A DNA stretch of 64,000 bases from Acidobacteriota bacterium (GTDB taxonomy: Bacteria > Acidobacteriota > G020349885). Shown in pieces: positions 7,814 to 15,043 of this stretch. The DNA lies in NCBI GenBank assembly GCA_020349885.1, contig CP070701.1, positions 1,910,339-1,974,338 of the forward strand, written 5' to 3'. Each line of letters opens with the position of its first letter. The stretch's first letter is position 1. The position numbers were made by a program, and so were the translations under genes. The notes beneath the pieces were generated by a model. The model was given only the letters and a program-made list of their open reading frames with translations, did no database searches and was not told the DNA's origin.

Positions 7814-8755
7814 CTACTGTTCCGACTGGCAGTGGGGACAGGCCCTGGCGCGTGCGGGAATGGGCTTCTTGCAGTTCCAGCAGGTTCCGCTCCGCGGCTT
7901 TTCGCGCTCCAGGATGCGGGTGCGAATCTCCTCGATTTCCGGGGTGCGGTAAGACTTTTCCACGGCGTCGTGAAGGTCCGCCACAAGCGCAGCCGCGCTC
8001 GGCGTGCGCTGTTTGACGTCCTTCTCCATGGCGCGCATGACGATGTCGCTCACGCGCTTCGGCACCGAGCGCTCCTGTAGATGCAGCGGCACGGGCGCCT
8101 CCCGCTTAATCATCTGCTCGAGCTCGCGCACTTCACCGCTGAAGAAAGGGAGCTTTCCGCTCATGATGCGGTACGCCATCACGCCGAGGGCGTAGACGTC
8201 GGAAGCATAGGTTGCGCGCCCGTCGAACTGCTCAGGCGGCATGTACGGCGGCGAGCCGATGCGCGTCTTCGCAAACGGCACGGCGTCGAGGAGGCGCGAG
8301 GTGCCGAAATCAGCCACCTTCGGCACCCCGCTCGCGGCCTCCACGAGGATGTTCGAGGGGCGGATGTCGCGGTGCAGGATATTCTTTCGGTGGGCGTATT
8401 CGGCAGCCTCGCCAATGGGGATAAGCAGGTCTACCGCGTCTTCCACGGGAAGTTTTTTCCCGTTCTTGAGGCGGTCCATGAGCGTTTCCCCCTCGACGTA
8501 TTCCATGACAATGAAAAAGGTCTCGTTCACGATGTCGGCAGTGTACACGCGAACGATGTGAGGATGGTCCAGGCGGGCGAGGAGACGGGCCTCGGCGAGG
8601 AGTTTTTCGAGTTCGCGGGTCTGCTCGTGCGGCACCTTCAAGGCCATCCTCTTTTGGATCATGCTGTCCTCCGCAAGGTAGACCGTGCCGAAGCCGCCGC
8701 TTCCCAGTACGTCAAGGATTTGGTACTTGCCGAAGGATTCTCCTTTGGCGAACAT
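7814..8755 (-). CDS. Hanks-type Ser/Thr protein kinase with C-terminal zinc ribbon
   Basis: 313 residues. Kinase domain 9-265: glycine loop GSGGFG (19-24), ATP-anchoring Lys40, helix C Glu55, catalytic HRD (128-130), Asn135, DFG (149-151), and PPE in place of APE. The catalytic-loop lysine, normally HRDxK, is arginine here (HRDIRPSN). There is no transmembrane or PASTA segment, so it should be cytosolic. The last 25 residues hold two CxxC pairs (CWNC, CPHC), a zinc ribbon that may bind protein or nucleic acid. It heads a run with pcrA, tlyA, nadK and tsaE, but targets are unknown. A TATAAT box ends 5 bp before ATG 8755, which suggests a leaderless mRNA. Confidence 0.9.
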   Translation of the reverse strand: MFAKGESFGKYQILDVLGSGGFGTVYLAEDSMIQKRMALKVPHEQTRELEKLLAEARLLARLDHPHIVRVYTADIVNETFFIVMEYVEGETLMDRLKNGKKLPVEDAVDLLIPIGEAAEYAHRKNILHRDIRPSNILVEAASGVPKVADFGTSRLLDAVPFAKTRIGSPPYMPPEQFDGRATYASDVYALGVMAYRIMSGKLPFFSGEVRELEQMIKREAPVPLHLQERSVPKRVSDIVMRAMEKDVKQRTPSAAALVADLHDAVEKSYRTPEIEEIRTRILEREKPRSGTCWNCKKPIPARARACPHCQSEQ

Positions 8756-8760
8756 CCCTC

Positions 8761-8766
8761 ATTATA
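8761..8766 (-). promoter_or_regulatory. -10 box (TATAAT) directly before the kinase start
   Basis: Perfect TATAAT on the minus strand, five bases from ATG 8755, so transcription would begin at or next to the A of the start codon. No convincing -35 box is found 16-18 bp upstream (the best is TCGCTT), so activity may be weak or activator-dependent. Confidence 0.5.
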
Positions 8767-8954
8767 GCGCGAACGCCGTCCCCAAGCGACCGCGGAAAGC
8801 CCCCCTCGCTTTGTTTGCAGGGTATCTAACGTGCCCCCTTGGGTAAAGGGGGAAATGGGGTTTTTTCAACAGAGCAGGCGCAAAGTCGTTTTGAGGTTAC
8901 CGCATTCGACGAACGTGCTGAAAGTGCGGGAGCTTGTCCTGGCGGACAGGCCAG

Positions 8955-9010
8955 GGGTGCGGAATGTGCGGTCTGTACCTGCGGCACCTTCGGCACATGC
9001 AGCACTTCCA
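8955..9010. repeat. Imperfect palindrome of GTGCGGAA-like units, copy 1
   Basis: The left arm holds GGTGCGGAATGTGCGG, the right arm GCGGCACCTTCGGCACATGC and GCACTTCC. The right arm read backwards repeats GTGC(C/G)GAAGGTGC. The same unit and arrangement recur at 47301-47375. Confidence 0.55.
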
Positions 9011-9107
9011 TGCCTCCGAGGAAGTCAAACGGTTTGATGCCCCCCGTGGTAAGGTGCATTACACTAGGCGACCGTGGCCCCCCCTTTCGCGCGGGCGGCG
9101 GCGCCCG

Positions 9108-9776
9108 CTACTTTTGTTTTCTCAACACGAAGCCGATGGCGACGCTGCCTTCCCAGCCCCTGCGGTACTCGCCGTCCGCGACCATGCGCGCCCGTATGTC
9201 CGGGCGGACGTAATAGCGTTTGCCGAAGAACCACTTCGCCGCAATGCCGGCGTGGAAGGAAACGGAATTGTCCGTCTGGACTTCCCCTGCGGTGCATGTC
9301 CGGCTTCCGACAAGGAAGACGCAATCGTCCTCAGTTATGACGCCTTGGCTTAAAAATTCTGAAAGGTCTATCGCACGCTCTACCCTGGTCGAAGCGAAGC
9401 CGACACCGCCCAAGGCGGCGAACCACGTTTTGGTTTCGGGCTTTTTCCGGTATCGCACAACGGAAGCGTCGATGGCCCAGCGGTGGACTTTTTCCTTTAT
9501 ACGGCGACACTCCGGATCCGCGTCATCAAACATAGAGCAGTTTTCTGAAACGTCTGTTTTTAAGAAACTCGCAGAAACGTCGGCCCCCAACGGATCGCGT
9601 ATCACGCCTCCGAGGCGGACACCGAACACCGTTGCCCCGTCCAGTTCCTTGCTTGCATTGTAGCCCCCAAGAATCTCCAAGTGCGAGGGCCACACTTCTA
9701 TCTGCGCGAGCGCAGGGCCGGCCGCCAGGAGCGCAAACCCTGTGATAAGGCTTAAGCGAAGAAATCGAATCGCCAC
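9108..9776 (-). CDS. Outer-membrane beta-barrel protein, array member 7
   Basis: About 222 residues from GTG 9776. The longer frame to ATG 9806 would overlap the previous gene, and the paralogs align from this codon (VAIRFLRLSL against MIRFLCLSL). A signal peptide ends in AGPALA. The mature part alternates hydrophobic residues as in small eight-stranded barrels (OmpW/OmpA-type folds) and shares family landmarks such as YYVRPDIR with the neighbours, but is more divergent: it has two Cys pairs (CSMFDDADPEC, CVFLVGSRTC) and ends in FVLRKQK. Last gene of the seven-gene array. Ligand or function unknown. Confidence 0.8.
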   Translation of the reverse strand: MAIRFLRLSLITGFALLAAGPALAQIEVWPSHLEILGGYNASKELDGATVFGVRLGGVIRDPLGADVSASFLKTDVSENCSMFDDADPECRRIKEKVHRWAIDASVVRYRKKPETKTWFAALGGVGFASTRVERAIDLSEFLSQGVITEDDCVFLVGSRTCTAGEVQTDNSVSFHAGIAAKWFFGKRYYVRPDIRARMVADGEYRRGWEGSVAIGFVLRKQK

Positions 9777-9780
9777 AACT

Positions 9781-10413
9781 TCAAATCCTGCGGGACTCCA
9801 CGCCAATTGTCAGGAACAGTGCAAACGAGTTAAGTTGATTTTTTTTGCCGCCGTCGAAGCCGAAATCGACGCCGTCCACGTAGAGGTAACGGACGTCGGG
9901 GCGGATGTAAAAACTCTCCGTGCGGAAAAGCTTGGCGGCGGCGCCGAGATGCAACGTCGGTGAGCTCTGACTGTTGAAACCTTCGATACGAGCTTGCATA
10001 TAGCCGATGCCGCCCAGCAGGAGAACGTTCTTCTCTCCGGACGGATTGAGACAGTATACGGCACTCGCATCAAGAAACAAAATGGCCATGTCGTCGATCC
10101 CGGAGCCCAGGGCGGAGGCCGACCGGGTCACTTCTGCGGGAGAATAAGCGAGCCAGCCTTCGAGACCCCAGTTATTCGTAAAGAACATGCCCCCGCGGCC
10201 GCCGACCATGAGGCTGTTTTCAATTTCCGCTCTCGCCGGCTGTCCGAGGAACGTACCGCTCGCGCCGTCTCCGAGGAAGTACCCGGCGCCGCCCTCAACA
10301 TACCCGGTCTTTGCTTCGACTTCGGCAAGCACCGGAGCCGCCATGAACACCAGCGCGACCATGGCAACAAGGAAACTTCCCTGGGCGAGGCTTAGGCAAA
10401 GGACCCGACTCAT
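9781..10413 (-). CDS. Outer-membrane beta-barrel protein, array member 6
   Basis: 210 residues. The signal peptide ends APVLA and mature EVEAKTGYVEGGAGYFLGD opens the barrel as in the neighbours. Family landmarks follow: NWGLEGWLAYS (about 80), VYCLNPSGEKN (about 117) and FYIRPDVRYLYVDG (about 172). The mature size, about 180 residues, fits eight strands. No plug, OmpA-like peptidoglycan or TonB box is present. The gene lies 23 bp after member 5 and 4 bp before member 7's start. It is closest in wording to member 5 (EVGAKTGYVEGG). Confidence 0.82.
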   Translation of the reverse strand: MSRVLCLSLAQGSFLVAMVALVFMAAPVLAEVEAKTGYVEGGAGYFLGDGASGTFLGQPARAEIENSLMVGGRGGMFFTNNWGLEGWLAYSPAEVTRSASALGSGIDDMAILFLDASAVYCLNPSGEKNVLLLGGIGYMQARIEGFNSQSSPTLHLGAAAKLFRTESFYIRPDVRYLYVDGVDFGFDGGKKNQLNSFALFLTIGVESRRI

Positions 10414-10436
10414 AGGCTGCTTTCTGTATTCCAGAG

Positions 10437-11066
10437 CTATTTACCAAAAATAAATCCGACGTTCACGGAAATCGTGAAAAAGTTGAGCCGGCTCTCCTTA
10501 CCGGAGCCAAAAAGGTCGAAGCCCTCAACGTAAAGGTAGCGGGCGTCGGGGCGGATATAAACGTTGTCCGTGACGTTGATTCGCCCCGCGGCGCCAACGT
10601 GCAGTGTGGTGGAGTCCTCGCTCTCGCTGCTGTCTTCTCCAGGTATGTTTAAGTCTATGTCGCCGTTCAGGTAGCCGATGCCGCCCAGGACGAGAAAATT
10701 GTACTCTCCGGACGGATTGGGGCAGAGGACGATGCTGGCGTCGAACCCCCAAATGTCGACGTCAAGGTTGCCCAACTCCGCCCCCTGAAATTCAAACTCG
10801 AGATCGCTCGGTGAATACCAGACCTGGCCTTCCATTCCGAAGTGTTCCGTGAAAAATCCGCCGAAACGGAAATCGATGAGGGGAGAGCTTTCGAGCCTCG
10901 CCTCTCCGTACCCTAGGATTGGATCGGTGCCGTCGTCGCTGTCACCGACGAGGAAACCCACCCCGCCTTCGACGTACCCGGTCTTTGCTCCGACTTCGGC
11001 AAGCGCCGGAGCCGCCATGAACACCAGCGCGGCGGGGAGGCTAAAGCGAAGAAATCGAAACATCAC
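10437..11066 (-). CDS. Outer-membrane beta-barrel protein, array member 5
   Basis: 209 residues. The signal peptide MMFRFLRFSLPAALVFMAAPALA is cleaved after ALA; the start could also be the second ATG (11063). Landmarks are GYVEGGVGFLVGD, HFGMEGQVWYS, VLCPNPSGEYN and VYIRPDARYLYVEG; the protein ends ISVNVGFIFGK. Its 5' DNA (GTTGTGATGTTTCGATTTCTTCGC region) is nearly identical to that of members 4 and 7, which points to copying of the signal-peptide cassette. Acidic loops (about 45-55, 140-155) are the variable parts and would face the outside. Confidence 0.82.
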   Translation of the reverse strand: MMFRFLRFSLPAALVFMAAPALAEVGAKTGYVEGGVGFLVGDSDDGTDPILGYGEARLESSPLIDFRFGGFFTEHFGMEGQVWYSPSDLEFEFQGAELGNLDVDIWGFDASIVLCPNPSGEYNFLVLGGIGYLNGDIDLNIPGEDSSESEDSTTLHVGAAGRINVTDNVYIRPDARYLYVEGFDLFGSGKESRLNFFTISVNVGFIFGK

Positions 11067-11085
11067 AACTTCTCTACTCTTTTCT

Positions 11086-11925
11086 CTACTTACCGAACAC
11101 CCATCCGATACTCACAGTGGCGGTGGTGAAATTAAGACTATGTGTTTCGTCGAAGTCAAAACCGGGGCCGCTAATGTCGAAGTCTGACTCGTCCTCAAGA
11201 TATTCTTTCGCCCGCTCTATCGAATCGAGGCCGTAAACGTCGAAGTCTAAATCGATGCTGTTAATGTATCGAAAAGGGCAACATCGTATTGATTCCCCCA
11301 CACTCAAGTAACGGACGTCGGGGCGGATATAAAGTCTGTCTGTCAAAAAAATCTTGGCCGCAGCGCCAACGTGCAGAGTAAAAGCGCCGGTGCCTCTGGA
11401 TCCCTCAAACAATTCAGTGCTCATGAGGCCTAAGCCGCCTAGCAGAAGAAAATTGATTTTTCTGGACGGATTGGGACAGTAAACGACGCTCCCGTCGAAA
11501 CCCGCCATGTCCACCTCAACGCTGTCGGTGAACCCCTTGCCGTAGGGGCGCGCCTCACCGGTACCCGCGGTCACAGCAACGCCGTCCACCCCAACGCTGC
11601 CGGTGAGCTCCGTGGGAAAGAACCACAACAGGCTTTCCACCCCCCAATGCTTCGAGAAAAACCTGCCCACGCGGAAGTTGATGGGGTAGCCGTTCTCAAT
11701 TTTCGCCTCGGCCTCGATCTTATATTTTGTTTCTACTTCTACAGGAGGGGGTCCCGGGTCGGTAACTATGATTTCGGTGTCGGCTTTGACTTCGCTGTCA
11801 CTGTCGCCGAAAAAGTAACCGGTGCCGCCCTCAAGGTACCAAGTGCCCATCGTGACTTCGGCAAGCACCGGGGCCGCCATGAACACCAGCGCTACGGGTA
11901 GGCTCAAGCAAAGAAATCGAATCAT
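11086..11925 (-). CDS. Outer-membrane beta-barrel protein, array member 4 (largest)
   Basis: 279 residues from ATG 11925, the codon aligned with the paralogs; it lies 10 bp after the previous stop. The signal peptide ends APVLA. It shares WYLEGGTGYFFGD, HWGVESLLWFFPTEL, VYCPNPSRKIN and LYIRPDVRYLSVGE with its neighbours, but has long insertions: a Pro-rich acidic loop (about 45-65), a loop with GVAVTAGTGEARPYGK and an acidic tail loop before the last strand (ATVSIGWVFGK). The insertions fall where extracellular loops are expected, which fits diversification of surface loops on a constant barrel. Confidence 0.8.
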   Translation of the reverse strand: MIRFLCLSLPVALVFMAAPVLAEVTMGTWYLEGGTGYFFGDSDSEVKADTEIIVTDPGPPPVEVETKYKIEAEAKIENGYPINFRVGRFFSKHWGVESLLWFFPTELTGSVGVDGVAVTAGTGEARPYGKGFTDSVEVDMAGFDGSVVYCPNPSRKINFLLLGGLGLMSTELFEGSRGTGAFTLHVGAAAKIFLTDRLYIRPDVRYLSVGESIRCCPFRYINSIDLDFDVYGLDSIERAKEYLEDESDFDISGPGFDFDETHSLNFTTATVSIGWVFGK

Positions 11926-11935
11926 CACAACTTTT

Positions 11936-12574
11936 CTACTCTTCTTTCTGCTTACCAAACGCCCATCCGGTGCTCACGGTAATCAAGATATTGTTGAGCT
12001 TGCTGTCACCTTCGCGGAATTTGAAATCGATGCCGCTCAGGTAAAGGTAACGAACATCGGGGCGGAAGTAAAAGTGTCTCGTCATAGAAATCCTGGCCGC
12101 AAGGCCAACGTTCACCGTGATAGTGTCCTCGTCCTCGACTCCAGACATGTCGAGATTTGCGTAGCCGACGCCGCCCACGACAAAGAGGTTATGTTTCCTG
12201 GGCGGGTTGAGACAGAAAATGACACCCACGTCTAAGCCGTAAACGTTCGTGTCGAAGTTCAACGCGATATGTCTGATACCACCGGTAAAAGTGGCGCTAA
12301 ACGTCCTAGTGCCGGTCGTCTCCGAATACCAGAGCTGGCCTTCCACGCCCCTGTCTTCCGCCAAAAACCAACCCGCGCGGAAGTTGATGAGGTAATCGTT
12401 CTCGATTTCAAGTTCATCAGGGAATCCCTCGTCGGTTTTGGTGTCGTCGCCCTCGCCGATGTAGTAGCCGAGGCCGCCCTCGAGATACCAGTCGCCCTCC
12501 GTGACTTCGGCAAGCGCCGGGGCCGCCGCAAGCGCCAGGACGACGAGGCTTAATGGCAGGAATCGCTTCAGCAC
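11936..12574 (-). CDS. Outer-membrane beta-barrel protein, array member 3
   Basis: 212 residues from GTG 12574, which has GGAG five bases upstream. The frame continues upstream but would run into member 2. The signal peptide ends AAPALA; mature EVTEGDWYLEGGLGYYIGE follows. Landmarks are DRGVEGQLWYS, GVIFCLNPPRKHN, FYFRPDVRYLYLSG and the terminal strand ITVSTGWAFGKQKEE. Predicted eight-stranded outer-membrane barrel. It overlaps nothing and is spaced 10-15 bp from both neighbours, so it is part of one operon. Confidence 0.82.
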   Translation of the reverse strand: MLKRFLPLSLVVLALAAAPALAEVTEGDWYLEGGLGYYIGEGDDTKTDEGFPDELEIENDYLINFRAGWFLAEDRGVEGQLWYSETTGTRTFSATFTGGIRHIALNFDTNVYGLDVGVIFCLNPPRKHNLFVVGGVGYANLDMSGVEDEDTITVNVGLAARISMTRHFYFRPDVRYLYLSGIDFKFREGDSKLNNILITVSTGWAFGKQKEE

Positions 12575-12588
12575 ACTTTCTCCACTTA

Positions 12589-13194
12589 TTATCCTCCAAA
12601 CACCCATCCTACGTTTACCGTGATTAAGAAATTGTTGAAGCTCTCGTCCATGATGTCGTTGACGTAGAGATAGCGGGCATCGGGGCGGACGTAGAAGTTG
12701 TCCGTGACGTTGATTCTTCCCGCGACGCCGAGGTTCAGCGTGAGGGACCCTTCGTCGTCGCCTGCCTCGTCTTCAGCGGAGGAATAGCCGACGCCGCCCA
12801 CAACAAGGAAGTTATGTTTTCCCGCCGGGTTGGTGCAGTACACGGCGCTCGCGTCGAGACCCCAAACGGTCACATCGCCAGAGATGTCACCTCCGAAAAG
12901 AAATGTGGTTAAAGGACCGCTCAAGGTCGCCTCCGTGTCGGCTCGCCAGAGTTGGCCTTCCAATCCCCAGCGTTCCGTGAAAAACCAGCCTCCGCGGACG
13001 TTGATGAGGAGATCGCTCTCGATTTCAAATTCCTCAGTGTATATGTCGACGCTGTCGCCGACGTAGTAGCCGAGGCCGCCTTCGAGGTGCGCGGTGTCCT
13101 CCGTGACTTCGGCAACCGCCGGGGCTGCCATAAACACCAAGACGGCCATGGCCGCAAGCGCAACGGAATGCACGGGGTGTTTTGTGTGTTTCAT
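12589..13194 (-). CDS. Outer-membrane beta-barrel protein, array member 2
   Basis: 201 residues. The signal peptide ends AAPAVA and mature EVTEDTAHLEGGLGYYVGD is very close to member 3. Landmarks are RWGLEGQLWRAD, VYCTNPAGKHN, FYVRPDARYLYVND and ITVNVGWVFGG at the C-terminus. ATG 13194 follows AAGGAGCAACGAACC. The 16-bp stretch carrying this ribosome site is duplicated upstream (see 13195-13241). Confidence 0.82.
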   Translation of the reverse strand: MKHTKHPVHSVALAAMAVLVFMAAPAVAEVTEDTAHLEGGLGYYVGDSVDIYTEEFEIESDLLINVRGGWFFTERWGLEGQLWRADTEATLSGPLTTFLFGGDISGDVTVWGLDASAVYCTNPAGKHNFLVVGGVGYSSAEDEAGDDEGSLTLNLGVAGRINVTDNFYVRPDARYLYVNDIMDESFNNFLITVNVGWVFGG

Positions 13195-13241
13195 GGTTCG
13201 TTGCTCCTTGCCTTTCTTGGGGGTTCGTTGCTCCTTGTTTC
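13195..13241 (-). repeat. Duplicated ribosome-binding segment between barrel genes 1 and 2
   Basis: Read on the minus strand, CAAGGAGCAACGAACC occurs twice, 28 bp apart. The second copy is placed correctly for ATG 13194; the first is followed by no start codon in frame. The duplication includes the Shine-Dalgarno and may mark an insertion or loss event between the two genes. Confidence 0.6.
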
Positions 13242-13880
13242 TTACCAGAACTTCCAGCCCAGAGCCAGGGTTCCTTCGAACGTGTCCAAATTCTTATCTT
13301 CCACGGCCCCGAACTTCACGTCCCGGACGAAGCGGTAGCGGACGTCGGGACGAAAATAAAAGTGCTGCCCGGGCCTGATGCGGAGGGAAACGCTCGCATG
13401 GAGCACGAGTGCGCCTTCGTTCGGTTCCTCTCCCGACGGGAGTTTGAGTTCGGGAGCAATTTCGGAATCAATATTAATATATCCGACCCCGCCGCCGAGA
13501 GTGAGCATGCCCTTCGAGAAGGGATTAATGGCGTAAAACAGCGTGCCTTCAAAAAGCCACGCGTTGGTGTCGGTCTCGACGGGAGGCTGAAACTCCCTCT
13601 CGATTTTGCTCTCCACGAAACCGAGCGTGACCTCGGCGCCCCAGTGGTCGAGGAAGAACCCCCCTCCGCGGACGCCGTAGGTGACATCCCCTTCCAGATT
13701 CGTCTCTATCTTGTCCAGCTCCTCGCGGTCACCCGTGAAGTAGCCGCCGTAGGCCTCGAGGTAGACGTTTCCTTTCGCCGTATCACCGAACACGTCCGCA
13801 TAAGCGGGAAACGCCGCGAGGATGAGAGAAAATCCCGCAAGCGCGGTCCGGTTCGCCCAACGTCGTACATGATTCGCCAT
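13242..13880 (-). CDS. Outer-membrane beta-barrel protein, array member 1 (founder-like)
   Basis: 212 residues from ATG 13880, with AAGGAGGA 7 bp upstream and a strong promoter 28 bp before it. The signal peptide ends FPAYA. The barrel shares VYLEAYGGYFTGD, HWGAEVTLGFV and FYFRPDVRYRFV with the other six, but is the most divergent. It ends in GWKFW, an aromatic C-terminal residue of the kind recognised by the BAM complex, whereas members 2-6 end in Gly, Lys, Glu or Ile. First gene of the array. Probably an eight-stranded outer-membrane barrel; function unknown. Confidence 0.82.
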   Translation of the reverse strand: MANHVRRWANRTALAGFSLILAAFPAYADVFGDTAKGNVYLEAYGGYFTGDREELDKIETNLEGDVTYGVRGGGFFLDHWGAEVTLGFVESKIEREFQPPVETDTNAWLFEGTLFYAINPFSKGMLTLGGGVGYINIDSEIAPELKLPSGEEPNEGALVLHASVSLRIRPGQHFYFRPDVRYRFVRDVKFGAVEDKNLDTFEGTLALGWKFW

Positions 13881-13907
13881 GTCTGCATCCTCCTTGTCAG
13901 AGTGAGC

Positions 13908-13936
13908 AGTGTAGCATGCCGAAGGAGGGCTGTCAA
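13908..13936 (-). promoter_or_regulatory. Promoter of the beta-barrel array
   Basis: Minus strand TTGACA (13931-13936), 17 bp, TACACT (13908-13913). The predicted start is about 20 bp before ATG 13880. No other good promoter was seen inside the array, so one transcript may cover all seven genes. Confidence 0.75.
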
Positions 13937-14010
13937 CGCGCATGGCTCTTCGAAAAAATTGCGCCGCGGCGCGCGTGGGCGTTTGACTCCCTCCGCCTGC
14001 CTCGCTACCC

Positions 14011-14039
14011 TTGCCTGCAGGCAAAGCGCATGCTAAAAT
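14011..14039 (+). promoter_or_regulatory. Promoter of the HDAC-purC unit, with a perfect palindrome over the -35
   Basis: TTGCCT (14011-14016), 17 bp, TAAAAT (14034-14039). The 14-bp perfect palindrome TTGCCTGCAGGCAA (14011-14024) covers the -35 box and is a plausible operator. The predicted start near 14046 rules out an ATG at 14030 and supports ATG 14066. Confidence 0.65.
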
Positions 14040-14065
14040 CGAGCTTCTGCGTGCACCGAAAGAAC

Positions 14066-15043
14066 ATGGCAACTTCCCTGCGAACCATGCCCCGCGCCGT
14101 TCCGACGCAAGCGTCGGGCCTCCTTTATTCCTCGGAATACTTGAGGCACTATTGCAGGCAGCGGCATCCCGAGAACCCCGAGCGGCTCAAGGCCATCGTT
14201 CAGGCGCTTAAGGGCTCGGGGCTCGCCAAGGAATTTCAGACGATTTATCCGCGGCGCGCCACCCTCGACGACCTGCAGCTCGTGCACACGAGCGAGCACT
14301 GCGCTTTCGTGCGGGAAATGTCTAAAAACGGGGGCGGCATGGCCGACCCGGACACGTACATCGGCGAGGGGTCGTTCGAGGTGGCGTGCCATGCGGCGGG
14401 GGGGCTCCTTGCGGCCGTGGACGCGGTGGAGCGCGGCGAGGTGGGGCGGGTCCTTGCGCTCGCGCGGCCTCCCGGGCATCACGCCACGCCGACTCGCGCC
14501 ATGGGCTTCTGCCTTTTTAACAACGTGGCCCTGGCCGCCCGCTACGCGCAGCGGAAAGGGTTTAAAAAAATTCTTATCGTGGACTGGGACGTTCACCACG
14601 GGAACGGGACCCAGGAATTTTTCTACGAAGACCCGGCGGTCGGCTATTTCTCCGTGCACCAGTATCCTTTTTACCCCGGAAGCGGTGCGCGCGATGAAAC
14701 TGGCCGAGGCGAGGGCAAGGGTTACACGGCGAACGTCCCGCTCCTTGCCGGCTGCGGCGACTCGGAATACCTGGCCGCCCTGGCCGACGACCTTCCGCCG
14801 CTCTGGGAGCGCGTCAACCCTGCCATGGTATTCGTCTCGGCCGGCTTCGACGCCCATGTCCGCGACCCCCTTGCGGGCATGCGTGTGACGACGGAAGGCT
14901 TCGGCAGGATGGCCTCCATGGTGCTCGGGCGTGCCGGAGAGATTCCCGTACTCTTTACCCTCGAAGGCGGCTACGATCTGAAGGCGCTCGGCGAGTCGGT
15001 CGTGGCCGTCGCGAACGCTATGCTTGGAGAACCCCACCCATGA
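14066..15043 (+). CDS. Histone deacetylase-family (AcuC/class II-like) metal-dependent deacetylase
   Basis: 325 residues from ATG 14066; upstream in-frame starts lie before the predicted transcription start. The arginase-deacetylase fold motifs are complete: RPPGHHA (about 134-140, catalytic His pair), GFCLFNN, DWDVHHGNGTQ (Asp and His zinc ligands), SVHQYPFYPG, FVSAGFDAH (third ligand) and LEGGYD. Bacterial relatives remove acetyl groups from lysines (AcuC acts on acetyl-CoA synthetase) or from polyamines and other amines; the substrate cannot be told here. The stop overlaps the purC start in an ATGA arrangement, so translation is coupled to purine synthesis. Confidence 0.9.
   Translation: MATSLRTMPRAVPTQASGLLYSSEYLRHYCRQRHPENPERLKAIVQALKGSGLAKEFQTIYPRRATLDDLQLVHTSEHCAFVREMSKNGGGMADPDTYIGEGSFEVACHAAGGLLAAVDAVERGEVGRVLALARPPGHHATPTRAMGFCLFNNVALAARYAQRKGFKKILIVDWDVHHGNGTQEFFYEDPAVGYFSVHQYPFYPGSGARDETGRGEGKGYTANVPLLAGCGDSEYLAALADDLPPLWERVNPAMVFVSAGFDAHVRDPLAGMRVTTEGFGRMASMVLGRAGEIPVLFTLEGGYDLKALGESVVAVANAMLGEPHP
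14102..14117. repeat. Dispersed palindrome CCGACGC-AA-GCGTCGG
   Basis: A 7-bp perfect stem inside the N-terminal codons of the deacetylase gene. It belongs to the same sequence class as 25609-25628, 28941-28958, 57727-57746 and the hairpins in the tRNA-like repeats. Confidence 0.5.

Larger units (their letters stand above)
8756..9107. other. 352-bp gene-free stretch with palindromic elements
   Basis: No plausible gene. It holds the kinase -10 box, a 7-bp hairpin CCCCCTT-GGGTA-AAGGGGG (8834-8852), a short palindrome CTTGTCC-TGGC-GGACAGG near 8933-8950, and an imperfect inverted repeat made of GTGCGGAA-like units (8955-9010) that has a relative at 47301-47375. The left end lies upstream of the kinase and the right end lies downstream of the last barrel gene, so this is the boundary between two minus-strand units. 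Confidence 0.6.

Noticed and set aside
8826-9059. 77-codon minus-strand frame in the gap before the kinase
   Set aside because: No ribosome site; its codons run through the palindromes described there.
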